DNA of 64,000 bases from Malurus cyaneus samueli (Eukaryota > Chordata > Aves > Passeriformes > Maluridae). The stretch covers positions 30,942,843-31,006,842 of the forward strand of contig CM019236.1 of the NCBI GenBank assembly GCA_009741485.1, read 5' to 3'. Every line of letters begins with the position of its first letter. Position 1 is the first letter of the stretch. Shown here piece after piece: positions 25,601-37,325 of this stretch. The position numbers and the translations under genes are program-made. A model generated the notes under the pieces. That model worked only from the letters and a program-made list of their open reading frames with translations. It did no database searches and had not been told where the DNA came from.

Positions 25601-26694
25601 TTGCTTTGTTTGTAAATCAAAAGTTTTTAAGTGACCTACAGTGTCTGCTTATAGTTTGAAATGTTACTTCTAAAGCAGACCTCCACCATGTAGCACAGAT
25701 ATTTTTCCCCTAAGATTAATTTTATAAGTTAATTTGGGAGTAAGAAGGACCAAAAATGAAATACTAATATTGTGGTGGTTTTACAGTATTAGGATTTTTT
25801 TGTTCTGTAATGCAATATTTCATATTCTAAGACAAAATCCTTCAGGGGTGTGTAATTACTCATTTCTGTGAGCAGTGGGCAATTTGTGAATGCTAAACTC
25901 TTGACTGAAATTTAAACAGAATATGGTTTGCTTCTGATTTTACTCCTAAACCTTTTTTTCGTACCTTCTAACCTGGTACTTCTAAACCTTTATTTAACAT
26001 TTTTCTCTAGGAATAGGTCTAATTTTTAACTTGGGATTTTTAGTATCTACGGTGTATAGCTGTCTCTGACAGTGATGCTTACATTGATGTTGGCTCTCAT
26101 TAGTTGGATCAATTTCTAATTGTTATGATTTTACAGTATTTCAGTTGAGTGATTTGAGTGATTTATCTAGTGAAGTACATGATCTTTAACTTAACAAAAA
26201 CCAGGGTTTAAAGTTTTCATCCATCCTAATTCAGTTACTGTTTGCTTTGTTCACCAATCACTCTGATCTTCCTAGCAGGGGACAAGACCTAGAGAACAAA
26301 ACTGATAGTGACTGTGTAGATAAAAAGGCAATGAATTCTACTTTTAAGGCATAGAGGGAATAGTCTGTAAAAGAATAAAAATTGGAATGAAAGTACTGTG
26401 TCTTTAACCTGCAGATCTATTGTACCTTTGAAAAGCTTGTACTCTGAAAAAAACATACTGTGATGCTACAGAGATTTATAATTATGTGACAGAACACTTT
26501 GAAAAGAGGTCACTTTAGAAACTGACCAAAAGGCTTGTCAAGAAAACAGACCACATTATAAATAATAACAGAAGTAAAGAATGCCTTTTCTTAAAATATC
26601 TAGGGATTGTTTTCATATTGTTTTTAGTGAAATACTGTGTCATAATGTATTTTATTTATTATATGATAGAGATATGTTATTTATTTTCTGATAG
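22651..26694 (+). other. CNTLN: CNTLN intron; one expected exon not found
   Basis: Human centlein has about 20 residues (DKAAIQELNRCVAERREEQ) between the peptides of the exons at 21533 and 26695. An exon encoding them, with one-base split phase at both ends, would be expected in this intron. None with proper splice borders and an open frame is visible. The best weak candidate, around 25,202-25,270, is discussed among the rejected items. Otherwise the stretch is AT-rich unique sequence ending in TTTTCTGATAG. Confidence 0.5.
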
Positions 26695-26786
26695 AGCCAC
26701 TTCTTAAACTCAGTGAAGATGATGGGGTCAAGAGTAATCCTCCAAGGAGGTATAAGAGAGAAGTTTCACATGAGATGTTGCAGAAG
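26695..26786 (+). CDS. CNTLN: CNTLN exon
   Basis: A 92-bp exon between TTTTCTGATAG and GTAAGA. Two bases (AG) complete Lys with the exon at 21533. Thirty codons follow, including LSEDDGVKSNPPRRYKRE and ending MLQK, which parallels human SGEDDEVKRSTPEKNGKE…TLQK. It ends on a whole codon, in phase with the next exon. A linker-like, charged, proline-containing segment fits a break between coiled-coil stretches. Confidence 0.9.
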
Positions 26787-29604
26787 GTAAGATACCAACC
26801 CCAACAAACAGATCTAAATTTAAATATAAGAATCATATACATGTATCTCTAGGTATGCATGTATGTCAGTACTCATGAATTTAAGCCATCATTTTCCTTC
26901 ATAATTTTGAAATGTGGCTTTCTTGAATTTTGTTCAGAAATTCTATAGAAATAGCTGTGAATGTGTCATGTAAGATAAACATGGGTAATATCAGAGAAAA
27001 TGAGAAGTGTTTAGGGGTATCGTGTTGAAAGTTTGAAAATTATTTAAATTGGAAGTAACATACACGTAGCAATTTTCCCCTTACGTTTGGAAACCTTCAT
27101 TATTTTGCTGGGTATTTATGTTTAGATGATTTCAGATGTTAATCTCCATGGAGCTCTTGCTACAGAATAGAATTGATGCATAAAGGTGATAAATCAATAT
27201 TTTGTTGTGTTTAAATTTTGGCACAATGTTACGTATACAAATATTTTCTACATGTGTGGGTGTATCTTTTTTTTACAACATAATACTGTGAGCATATAGT
27301 GTTCTTTAGCTTAAAAATATCATAAGTATTTTATCTTTACTGCATAACATTCTACGTATTTTGCCTCTTATAGTAACGAGATGTTCTTAACTAGTTGCTA
27401 TTTGTATTGATATTTGTAATATGCACAAGTAGTTTAGTATGTTAACAGGTGTTCACTTAAGAGGGCTCTCTCGTATTTTACCATATGTTTTGTTTGCTTG
27501 CAAAGAAAAGGCATCCTTCAAATAGTATCATGCTTTTTGTTTGTCATTTTGCAAAACTATTTGTTTAATTACTTATAAATCTTTAAAAGCATGCTTAAAT
27601 TGAATAAACACAAATCTATAACTTTGAATGTCATTTCAGGTATGTCTATTTATTTTTTATCTGTGAATTAACTTGTAGGAAGTATGGTAATTTACAGCAG
27701 ATGATGTGATTGCATATACTTGGAACACTTGCCATATGGTCAGGCAATGAAGGCTGTCATCTCGTTATTACTGAATGACAAACATCATGTTAAAATAATA
27801 ACACACAGAATAGGAAGTGCTCACATTCATTTATCTTAAGGTAGAGTGAGTAATTGAAATAATATGAATGCTACCATCTGAAATGTCACATAGTTTATGC
27901 TTGCTTATCATCTATATTTCAGAACTATAATTTTGTTTGCCAGGTACTACATAATTTTTATCTCTATGGATATACAGAGTTATTATGGTACCTTAGGGAT
28001 AGGTGTAGAAGCTATTCATTGTTTATTTCCTTCCAGCTGTCATACATGACTTTAAGTGCTACTGAGTGCAAAAGGTTGCTTTAAAGAACTGATAAAATAG
28101 GAGCAGAATCTCAGTTTGGGAAGGTGATTGAAGAAATTGTATTGGTCTAACACATTGTCAGTGGGGTGGAAAGTGCAAATGCTTTTAATCATAATCCTTT
28201 TTTTGACCGAAGATATTAAAAAAAATCCCTTTTTTTTCTAATTTCACACAATAACTTTATGCAGTCATAAGGGCATTGTCTCTTCATATTAAAGATTTGC
28301 TATCTAACGCACAAATTCAGTATCAAATTCACAAATGCATATGAATTTGATTAGCTCTTGTCCTAATTCATTCTGAACATCAAGGGCTCTCATTTATCTG
28401 AGTGACATCTGCAGTACCCACCTCACAAAACATTCCATAAATTTTAAAATAATTTAAAATAATTATTATTTAAGTCCTTGTAAAACTTATACGTAAAAAC
28501 TTAGATAAATAGTATGGTTTCAATATTTTCAGTGTCAAAGATAGTTTTGAAATTTTGTATTGCTACAAAATGAGGGTAACTGGGCAATATAGTACAAGGT
28601 TAGGAGTTCAAATTAGCTATACGCGTGCTATGATAGCTCCTTTAAAAAGTCTTTCCCAACCACCTACAGAGAAATCTAGAACCTCAGACACTTCCCTTAG
28701 TGAAAGAGAGGGGATTGTGCTTGTACAAAATCCACCAAAAGTATTTCTGCAAGTATGTGAAATAAGTGATTACTGAGCACCAAACTTGCTCTGATGCCCT
28801 TTTCAAGCTTTTGGGGAAATCTCATAGACGAAATAATAATTTTGTATCTGCTAAAATTAAAATTTCCCCTTATTTTTGGAAATTCTGCTTTATGTGGATA
28901 TTTCAGAACTTCATGGGGAATTGGCTTATTGTTAATGGACTTGACTTTGAGTAAACCTCAAAGGATTTTGCAATCCAAGTATATGCATCATACATAGGGG
29001 GAATACTTCTTCAAAATTTATATGAGAAACTTGTAAAATTAAATTCTCTTAATTGAAACATGATAGATTTTCCCTTTCTGTGAATAGAAAACACATACTA
29101 GCTTCCATATTTTTTAGGTACCAAGTTTCTGAAATAATTTGCTAGGATTGTCTGTGATTTTTTTGAAAGATCAGAATATTTTATTCCTGTATTTACGGCA
29201 CTTGAAAGAACTTGTTGATTTAGATAGCTAGTGCAAAATTGTCCATATTTCTAAGTAGTAATCCTTCTGAAAAAATTTTTAATTCAATTAGTGTGTATAA
29301 CCAAATCAGTAATGAGCTCAAGATGCATCAGAAGATTCATTAGCAGAGCATGCTTAAACTTCTGTGCCACTTTGCGTGGATTTTTAACTTCCTTTACCAT
29401 CTGCCCTTTGTTCAACAGCTGTATTATTGCAGCTAAAATGTTTTCGTCTGCACTATGTTAAAATTATTTTAGATTAAAGACTATAGATTGCTTTTGCCCT
29501 TGCTCCTCGTGTAATATTGTCATATAATAAATATTTGAAAATATAGTTTGGTATTTTTGAAGGACAGGCTGAAATATTGTGTATGATAAAATTGCTTTTG
29601 TTAG
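26787..29604 (+). other. CNTLN: CNTLN intron
   Basis: 2.8 kb of AT-rich intronic sequence from the GTAAGA donor to the TTTTGTTAG acceptor. No exon, RNA gene or recognisable mobile element was found. Confidence 0.6.
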
Positions 29605-30125
29605 GTACAACAACTAGGAAGAAGATTCAAAGATACTGAAGGGGAATTAAAGAAACAGAAAGAAGTAAATAAAGACTTACTGAATGAGAAAATTTATTTG
29701 AAAGAATCTTTACAAGTACAAAACGAAGATGCAGACGCAAGAGAAAGAGATCTGGAAACACTACTTAAGAGGATTTGTGAAATAAAGAAAGAAAAAATAG
29801 AACTTCAGTTAGTGATTGATGAGAAGGAAAAAGAAGCTGCCTCTTTGAAGAGGTAAGTGACAGAAGCTAACAGGTTGAGAAATGAAAGTGAAGATTTGCT
29901 GAGTCAAGTGCAGGAGCTGAAGTGTTTGCTGGATAAAGCCAAAGCAGTGGCAATCTCTGGGCAATGTAATTGCAAGATAACAGGCACCAAGGTTAAATTA
30001 AAAACAGCCAAGAAAAAGAGCTCTTTGGGACATCATGGAGCTTTTCTCAAACAGTCCATCAAGGTTATGAGTAATGTATTTGAGAACTTCAGTAAGGACG
30101 GCTGGGAGGATGTGAGTGAAAGCAG
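29605..30125 (+). CDS. CNTLN: CNTLN long coiled-coil exon with internal stop
   Basis: A 521-bp exon between TTGCTTTTGTTAG and GTACGG. The first 83 codons are charged and heptad-like (for example EKIYLKESLQVQNEDADARE), then comes TAA at 29854-29856. The same frame continues openly for 89 codons with VTEANRLRNESEDL and QSIKVMSNVFENFSKDGWED, collinear with human RQVAEANALRNENEEL and HSIKVMSNVFENLSKDGWED. The stop therefore replaces a conserved Gln; CAA to TAA is the smallest change. The stop sits in AGAGGTAAGT, a consensus donor. Cutting there leaves the same AG phase as the normal donor, so splicing could drop 91 codons including the stop. The exon ends in AG, completed to Ser by the next exon. 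Confidence 0.93.
29850..29858 (+). promoter_or_regulatory. CNTLN: Candidate internal 5' splice site created at the stop codon
   Basis: AG|GTAAGT (cut after 29852) is the vertebrate donor consensus and looks stronger than the exon's distal donor, AG|GTACGG after 30125. The two sites are 273 bases (91 codons) apart and leave identical two-base phases, so joining either to 32676 keeps the downstream frame. Use of this site is an inference; no transcript evidence is available here. Confidence 0.5.
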
Positions 30126-32675
30126 GTACGGCTCTCATTAACTTAGCCCTGTAGAGGGGACACTGTGCATATGTAAAGCACTAGCAAATGGAGATTGAAT
30201 TTCAACTACTGTTGATTTGGTATTCAAAAAAAATACTGTCAGATCCTTTGAAATATCTTGGGAGGTCTTGTTCTGAGCTTATTGACTGAAATTTGCATGC
30301 GAAATTAGCCACAACTGCATGAGTATTTGAATAGGTGCCAGGAAACCCAAAAGAAGGCAATGCTTGATTTCTTCCAGTGATGCTATTTTCATGCAGTCAT
30401 GAGGCTTGAAATTGACAGTTTGGCAGGTTGATTTAATTTGCTGGCCCTTTGCATATTCACCACTGACAGCTAAGGATTCCCAGGCAAGCCTACTAAGTCG
30501 GTTTAGTTATCTTGTGACATGCTGACCCGGGAGGAGAAACATTTTTTCCCCTTAATTTAGTTAGATAAATTTTGAATGACCCATTTCAGCTTGCTAGCAG
30601 ATGTCTACAAGCTGTTTAACATCCTTTAAATTAAGAACCATCCACACTAATTATTTCATGTATGTTTTATGCAGTCATTGTACTAACTTTAATTGAATGA
30701 TGGTTGAAAATCAGTTCTTTAAAGGTAATGGTTACCACATACAGTCCCAGTCATGAATCAAAAGGCTCTTAGAAAATTCCACTGACAAGTTTGATAAAAA
30801 TTAATAATTTTTTCTTCTCCTTTTCATGTCCCTCTATACTTGAGAAGGCAGTGGTCTGCCACTAGGTGAGTGGTTATCACACCCTGTCTTTCAGGACTTT
30901 TTTGTAAGAGACAAGCAAAGGAATTTCTCAAGCATATGTATCCAAAATACAGGAAATGTAGGAAAAACCATGGAATTGTCTTCATGGGCTTCACACTGCT
31001 TTTATGTGTCATATGGAGCAAATCAATAGTGGCAAATGAAGCCTTTCTGCTGCTTCTCCCTATGCCAAACAGAGGGTTCCTGAACACAGTATCTCAGGAG
31101 AGAAAACAAATTAAGAAGTATGTAATTTGTCAGTATCTGTAATGTAAAGCTTGTTTGTACAATTAAATATTGCAGATCTGATTTTAATAGAAAACAAACA
31201 TGGTTTTTCCACTTAATGGAAATATGTATGCATGTTGTAATTAGTTTATCTAATTTGCTATGTTCTCTTTAAGAACAAAATTGAGCAAGTATATTGTCAT
31301 TCCATTTTTAGTTTGAAATGGAAAGTAATTGCATAGCTTCACTTGTCATGGCTAGCCATAAATACTACTTTTGATAATTGTACAAATGTTGGGTTAGGGA
31401 ATTCTTCTTGTAGAGTAGTGAACATTTTTGAAAGTAAAGTTTCAAAATGTCATTCTGAACAAGTTAGGGAAGTATCTTCATTTAGTTCCCTCTTAGCTTG
31501 TTAATAAATACCACTTTTTATCACTAGTAGCTGTCTCTGAATTTCTAAATGCAGGCCTTCCATTTTCTAAATAGAACATTCCTTAAAAGCAGGTGAGGGA
31601 AATGTGTATATAGTCAGAAATATCTCAATGATACTGCAGCACCTTTAAACCATTGCATTGGTTTCTGTTCTCATCAGTCAATAAGACATACCAATGTGTC
31701 AGGACAGGTTTTGAAAAGTATAAACATGTTTATGTGTAAACTGTTCTCATCCATCTGAGGCCTTTTCTCTGGTTAAGTAGAATGCATCTTTAAACCATTG
31801 ATTTTTGTGGTGGTGTAACTTAATTTGAACTCAGTTATGCTATTTTAAATGTCTTGGTTTAGAAAATAACAAATCAAAATCACCTTCTGTCAAGGGATTC
31901 CTTTAAAAATCTGCTCACACAAATGATGATAAATAGCCACTGATGTTACAGAAAAGGCTCTATCCAAGATTTTATGCCTTAAGGTAGACTTCCCTAAATA
32001 TAAGAACGCAAATGGTAATGTGGGGTAAGACAGTGAAAAACTGAAATTAAGAGCACATTGAGTGCAATTTTAAGGAAAAATATTAAGAGAATTTAAAGTT
32101 TCAGGTCCAGATTCTCTGCATGGCAGGCAATCTCAGTGAAAGCATTAGCAAGTTTACAGAATTTGAAACACACCAAAAGGGTACTAAATAGACCTTTCAC
32201 TGAAGTGTGTTTTCTGACTTTGAGTCAACATTACAAATAAAGTTCAATTAAAACAAAATGTTATTATGTATTGTGCATTTACTTGTTTTATTATAAAATG
32301 TGAAAATGAAGGAAAGTAGAAATTTAGTAGTTTATGCGCCATTTACAGATTAGATGTACAATCAAGTATTCTTTCATTTATTTCACTTTTGTGGATTGTT
32401 ACAAAAACTGTCCTTTAAGAAGCAGCTGAGTCTCAGACCTCACTGTATTCTACAATGAGATTACATTTGAGAGTATAATTTGATAAAACCATTTCAGAGA
32501 TAGATTTTTATTTTATTGTGTTTGCAAAACGTGTTGAATAAATCACTTTACTATTTGGATTTTGTGTTAGTTTCTTGCATGCGTTTATTTCCATGTGCTT
32601 ATGGAATTGACTCTGGAACATTTAATATTTAGCTAGATTTTATTTTGTTTTGTTTTCCTGCATGTGCTGCTTTAG
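30126..32675 (+). other. CNTLN: CNTLN intron
   Basis: 2.55 kb of intronic sequence. Overlapping open frames of about 90 codons on both strands near 30,824-31,142 show no homology I recognise and no paired splice signals. The stretch ends with CATGTGCTGCTTTAG before the next exon. Confidence 0.55.
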
Positions 32676-32829
32676 TGATGCTGAAATACCAGCTTCTGAA
32701 AGTTTGGAAAGAGTGATTATGAAGACAGTGCAAAACATTGATCCACTGCCAGACAGAAGTAAACAAGAAGCAAAAAAACCCTGCAACATGGTTCATTTAG
32801 AAGTCAAAAATGTACAGTGTAATAAAAAG
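32676..32829 (+). CDS. CNTLN: CNTLN exon after the conserved DGWEDVSES segment
   Basis: A 154-bp exon between GTGCTGCTTTAG and GTACAT. Its first T completes AGT (Ser), giving …WEDVSES-S-DAEIPASESLE, like human WEDVSESSSDSEAQTSQTL. Fifty-one open codons follow, polar and low in hydrophobics, as expected for the poorly conserved linker in centlein, and the exon ends with NKK on a whole codon. Similarity to human beyond the first dozen residues is weak, so the placement rests on phase and position. Confidence 0.87.
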
Positions 32830-33000
32830 GTACATAACAGAACTTGTTTTGCTTCCCTGGTTAGAGTTTTGGAGTTTGATTTTTAGCACTGCTGTACCCC
32901 TCTTAATAATTTGACTCGATATGAAAGTGAAAGCCTGCTTCCAGATATTCAGTGGGTGGATTAATTATTTTTTAGAATATTTTCTGAACAATGAGTCTGC
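32830..33000 (+). other. CNTLN: CNTLN intron, part before LTR-like copy B
   Basis: Short intronic stretch from the GTACAT donor to the LTR-like repeat. It ends in TCTGC, the left half of a possible target-site duplication. Confidence 0.6.
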
Positions 33001-34002
33001 TGTCATGGACTGACCCTGGCTGGATGGCAGGCATCCACCAAAGCCTCTCTACCACTTTCCTCTACAGCTGGTTTACAGGGGAGACAAAATATGATGAAGG
33101 GTTTGTGGGCTGAGATAGGAACGGAGGGAAATTACTCATCAAATAGTGTTAGGGGAAAACAAACTAGAATTAGAGATATAGATTGAAATTATTGCTAACA
33201 GAATCAGAGCAGGATAGTAAGAAATAAAATAAGACCTTAAGAACACCTTCCCCCGTCCCTTCCCAACCAGCTCTACCTTCTGCCCCCAGCAGACATGGAG
33301 ACAGGGAATGGGGGTTATGGTCAGTTCATCTCATGTTTCTCCCACTGCTCATCTAGAACACTCCTTCCCCTGCACCAGTGTGGGGTCCCTCCCACAGCAG
33401 ACAGTTCTCCACGAACTTCTCCATGTGAGTCCATCCATCCCACAGGGAACAGTCCTCCCCAGGCTGCTCCAGCATGGGTCACTCTTCCATGGGGTGCAGT
33501 CCTTCAAGGACAGGCTGCTCCAGCTGGGTCCTCTGGTCACAGCCTCCGGATCCCTGCCTGATGGGTCCTCCCACAGGTCTGCAGGTGGCTGCTCCACAGG
33601 GCCTGCCATGGGTTCACAGCCTCCTCTCAGGCATCCTCCTGCTCCGTGTGGGGCTCCTGCAGGGGCTGCAGGGGGATCTCTGCTTCAGCACCTGGAGCAC
33701 CTCCTGTCCTTCCTGCATTGACCCTGGTGTCTGCAGATTTTCCTGTCACATATTCTCACTCCGCTCTTTTCTGACCATAATTATATCTGTGCAATATCCC
33801 TTTTTTCCTTCCTAAATATATTATCACAGAGATGTTACCACCATCTCTGATTAGCCCAGTCTTGGCCAGTGCCGGGTCTATCTCTGAGCTGGATACAGCT
33901 GTCATTGACTTTGCTGTACATGGAACAAGCTTCTGGCATATTCTCACAAGCCACTCCTGGAGCCCCCTCACTGTCAAAACCTAGCCATAAAAACCAAATA
34001 CA
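33001..34002 (-). mobile_element. Avian LTR-like repeat (probable solo LTR), copy B
   Basis: A 1,002-bp element starting TGTCATGG and ending AAATACA, so it has TG…CA termini. It is flanked by TCTGC on the left and TCTGT on the right, which fits a five-base target-site duplication with one later change. It shares order and phrases with copy A, including the internal TGCTCCAGC/TGGGTC units, but has internal deletions relative to it in the middle (around 33,520-33,600). No retroviral coding sequence was seen, which supports a solo LTR. Minus orientation is inferred from a TATA-like ATATATTTAGG on that strand near 33,820. Confidence 0.8.
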
Positions 34003-36570
34003 TCTGTAAAAGTATTTGGAGAGGATATCAGGAATGTAAAAGATTATTAAAAAAATGTAAAGCTGCTTTAAGCTAGTGGTGCTGTCTCACAGTCCAGACA
34101 AAGTATGCCAAAGACATCCCATTAAACTTTCTCTGTCAGAAGTACCATATAGAACAGGCTGACCTAACCCATAACAGGGAGACAGCAACAACACCCCTCT
34201 CTCCCTGCTTTCTGTCTAAATGGTGTGCTGACTAATCAAGCATTAACATCTCTCAGTTTCTTGTTGTGCACTGGACAAGTTGTTCCATCTTAGAAAGATA
34301 CTTCTGACTCTCTTTTTGTCCAAAGTATGCTTTTAGCCTCTTCTTAGCCTATTTACATTCATTGTCTGGGATTTGAACTGCTTGTCTCATTGCTAACATC
34401 TATATGCTGTTTTCTCACGGAAGAGGGCCAGCTGGTTATGTCCCAGGTCTTTAGAGGCTCCAGAGGCTCCATGCAATCTGTAACAGATGACTCATTCTTG
34501 GACTTTTTAATGGTGTTTAATTCTTTTTCCCTCCTGTATTTGTCCAAATAAATCACTTCATGGAATTTAAAACATAAGCAGATATTATTATTTCTTAGTT
34601 CAAGAAACAGAATTCTAAAACACTGAACAACTTGGTGCTTTTACGTAACTAGTTTGAAATTCAGTTTTTTGAAGGGTGATAAAGTTTGAACAAAATTTAT
34701 ACTTTCTTAGTTTCCAAAATTTTAAAGCAAATGCAAACTCTCTGGTCCTATTGCATACTCTTCATTGTGTTATTCCATCAATACTTTTTGGTCAGAAAAA
34801 CTGAAAAAAAAACTTCTTATGCACCCATCTCTTGGTAACAAAACACAGTATGAGTAAGGGCACACAGTATATGTGAAAATCTGACCGTCTGCTACTGTTA
34901 ATCTCCTGCTACTCTTGAGTGAGGACATACAGGGCAGGGAATCCAGGAGACTCCAGGAATCCAATCCTCTCCTGATAGGTACTATTGCACAGCCACTACA
35001 ATTTGTGTTGGGCCGGTATTACATTTACTCTCTGTTCCTTCCGGAGAAGATAGATAGTCTGATCGCATTTTTGACAGACTGGTAGAAGTGAAACATACAG
35101 AGGAAGCATCCAGAGAACCCTAAGCAGTTAAATATGCTTCAGCAGAACTCCCCTGTTGCAGGAAAAACATTGAAAATATGGTTTGTGAGTGTGGAAGATA
35201 GTATTGCACAAATTAATAGTTGGGAAAACCAATTTTAACAGAATTCTTAAATGCATCCTGAGGGTTTAAGGACCCTGCTGCTGGTTTATGGTATTCTCGT
35301 GCAAAGAGAGGCTAAAGAAATCAAAAACCTGAGCTGTGTCAGGGGTAGGAGATGAGATAATTTATGGCACAAGGACTTAGTCAGTTTTTCCTCACATGGC
35401 ATGAATATATAATATCCTGTGCAGTATCAGCAGTTACTGGCACTCTCTCACAACTCATACATTTATTAGAGCTGTCATCTAGAGTAGAGATCTCCATCTT
35501 TTTGCTGCAGGTGTGGATTGTTCCATCATCATCTGCTCAGAGCTCAGTTCTTAGTCTTTCAAATTGTGTGGTGATTGTACAAATTTAGAATTCATGGCTA
35601 AGTTATCCTGCAATGCCACTAGTTTGTTCAGTGCAGTTACTAGAGAATGTGTTGCTCTTTACTCTTTAAAATTTGATTAAGAGCTATTTTAGATATGAAT
35701 ATTTCTAGAACTGTGTTGCATGATATGACATAGAAATTGCAATCTTTATAAAGAGTTTAAAAATTGGATAAATATGTCAGAATTCCTGAACAGAAGTGTT
35801 TAAAAATACACTGAGCATGTAATACCCAGAAAATTAGTACTTTGATTTTAGAGTATGCCTAGCTTTGGCCGTTTTTATTTTATTTATTGCAAACAACGTT
35901 TTTCTTCAGTGTCTTCTTCTGTCTTTGAATGTTTGTTAGGTTCTGGAAACAGCGGATTTTTCAAATCACGTATTTAAAAGGCAGACAGCAGACTTCTGTT
36001 AAACCCTGGTCAAACACAGGGATTTTATCTTGCATGTTCATATAGATTTATGTGTCTTCTAGTTACAACTCAGTGTCTAATCTGCTATTCCTCTTTTTGA
36101 ACTAATAAGACTGTTTTTTTTTTTCTTTAATTTCACTTACATATCTTGAAAAATAGAATACTGTAGACTTTGAAGTAATACAGACCATCTTTTTTCCCTA
36201 CTAGGAAATTCATACTAAACAACTATTTTCCTAACAATTCATTATCTAAATAATTCCTGACTAAACAAGTCAAATATGCTTTAACAGTTATTTCATTTTT
36301 CTCTGGGATTATTTGGTAAAGGCTATCAATCACCCATAACAGTTCATTATTTCTTTGACATTTGATGGGAAAGACAGATATTTGTACTCTTTGCTCGATG
36401 ATGTAAGACTGATTTTCAAATTAAAATTAATTGGAATTTGTGTATTATTTGAAGTAACTTTTGTTGTTTCAATTTAAACTGGAAAAACTTAGTGGCAGTA
36501 TTGTGGTTGGTGTGCCACAGTGAAGAGTTGCTAGTTTTTTGCTTCTGCTTTCTATTTGTGCCATTCACAG
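34003..36570 (+). other. CNTLN: CNTLN intron, part after LTR-like copy B
   Basis: Intronic sequence. From about 35,316 onward it is also the distal part of the left arm of the large inverted repeat. The segment 34,100-34,560 has a slightly different texture and could be an old repeat, but I cannot name it. It ends at TGTGCCATTCACAG before the next exon. Confidence 0.5.
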
Positions 36571-36649
36571 ATTAAAGACCTAGAAAAGTTACATTCCAAG
36601 AGGAGGTTCTGCTGTCCCATACCATCTTATCCATCAGTTCTAAGCAAAG
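36571..36649 (+). CDS. CNTLN: CNTLN exon
   Basis: A 79-bp exon between TGCCATTCACAG and GTATGA. It starts on a whole codon (IKDLEKLHSKRRFCCP…) and ends with one base (G), completed to GTG (Val) by the next exon. The human counterpart is the poorly conserved stretch around NCKMQKSSHTAVPT. The assignment rests mainly on splice borders, phase and position between two well-matched exons. A corrupted copy lies at 62537-62619. Confidence 0.82.
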
Positions 36650-37325
36650 GTATGAATATTGTTTCATGAATAACATTGGTAAAGCATTCCTGCCTACCAA
36701 AACCTCTCCTATATTACACTAACCCACTGATGGTGTTGCAAGATTGGTTTGGTTAAATTTGGGTGTACATTTTCATATATTTAGCTCACTATTGTAAGAT
36801 GAAATTGTCATATAAGTGACTGTCAAACAGCATCTATTCACACAGTTAAAGTAAGTTTTTACTAAGTCTCATCTGGTGAATCTACTGACTAATATGAGAC
36901 TTTTCATTACCTTTATTCATGTTTGCCCCTTGTAGCCAACACAGCCAATGAAGCAAATTAACTGTACTTTATTGTAACTGTTTGGTTTTTTTTTGTTTGT
37001 TTTAGACCTTAATAAACCCCAGCCTGTTAACAAGACACTGAAGCCTTTATTTTCAGTAATATTGACCAGAAACTCATGACACATTTAACTTCCAAGTCCT
37101 TGTTGATTTTGCAGTGTTGGCACTTCAGAAAAAGCACATGGAGTGCTTATGGGTTGACTGTTTTTATGTGTTTTATGTTTTCATAGGTCAAGTGTTAATT
37201 TACCAGTTTGCTTACTGTGAAATATTTTAGGGATTGTAGAGTGTTTTGAAGGGCCAAAATAAAATCATCAATCATGTTACTTGTAATGACTTTGTCCCTT
37301 TAGTAATATGGCATTTTGTGTTTAG
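36650..37325 (+). other. CNTLN: CNTLN intron
   Basis: 676 bp of intron from the GTATGA donor to a TGGCATTTTGTGTTTAG acceptor. No other feature was seen. Confidence 0.7.

Noticed and set aside
30824..31142. Facing open frames of about 90 codons on both strands
   Set aside because: No homology, no splice or start context, and overlap on opposite strands. Chance openness within an intron is likely.
35364..35588. Open frame whose inverted copy also appears near 63,690-63,885
   Set aside because: Presence in both orientations is explained by the large inverted repeat. No homology or splice signals support coding.
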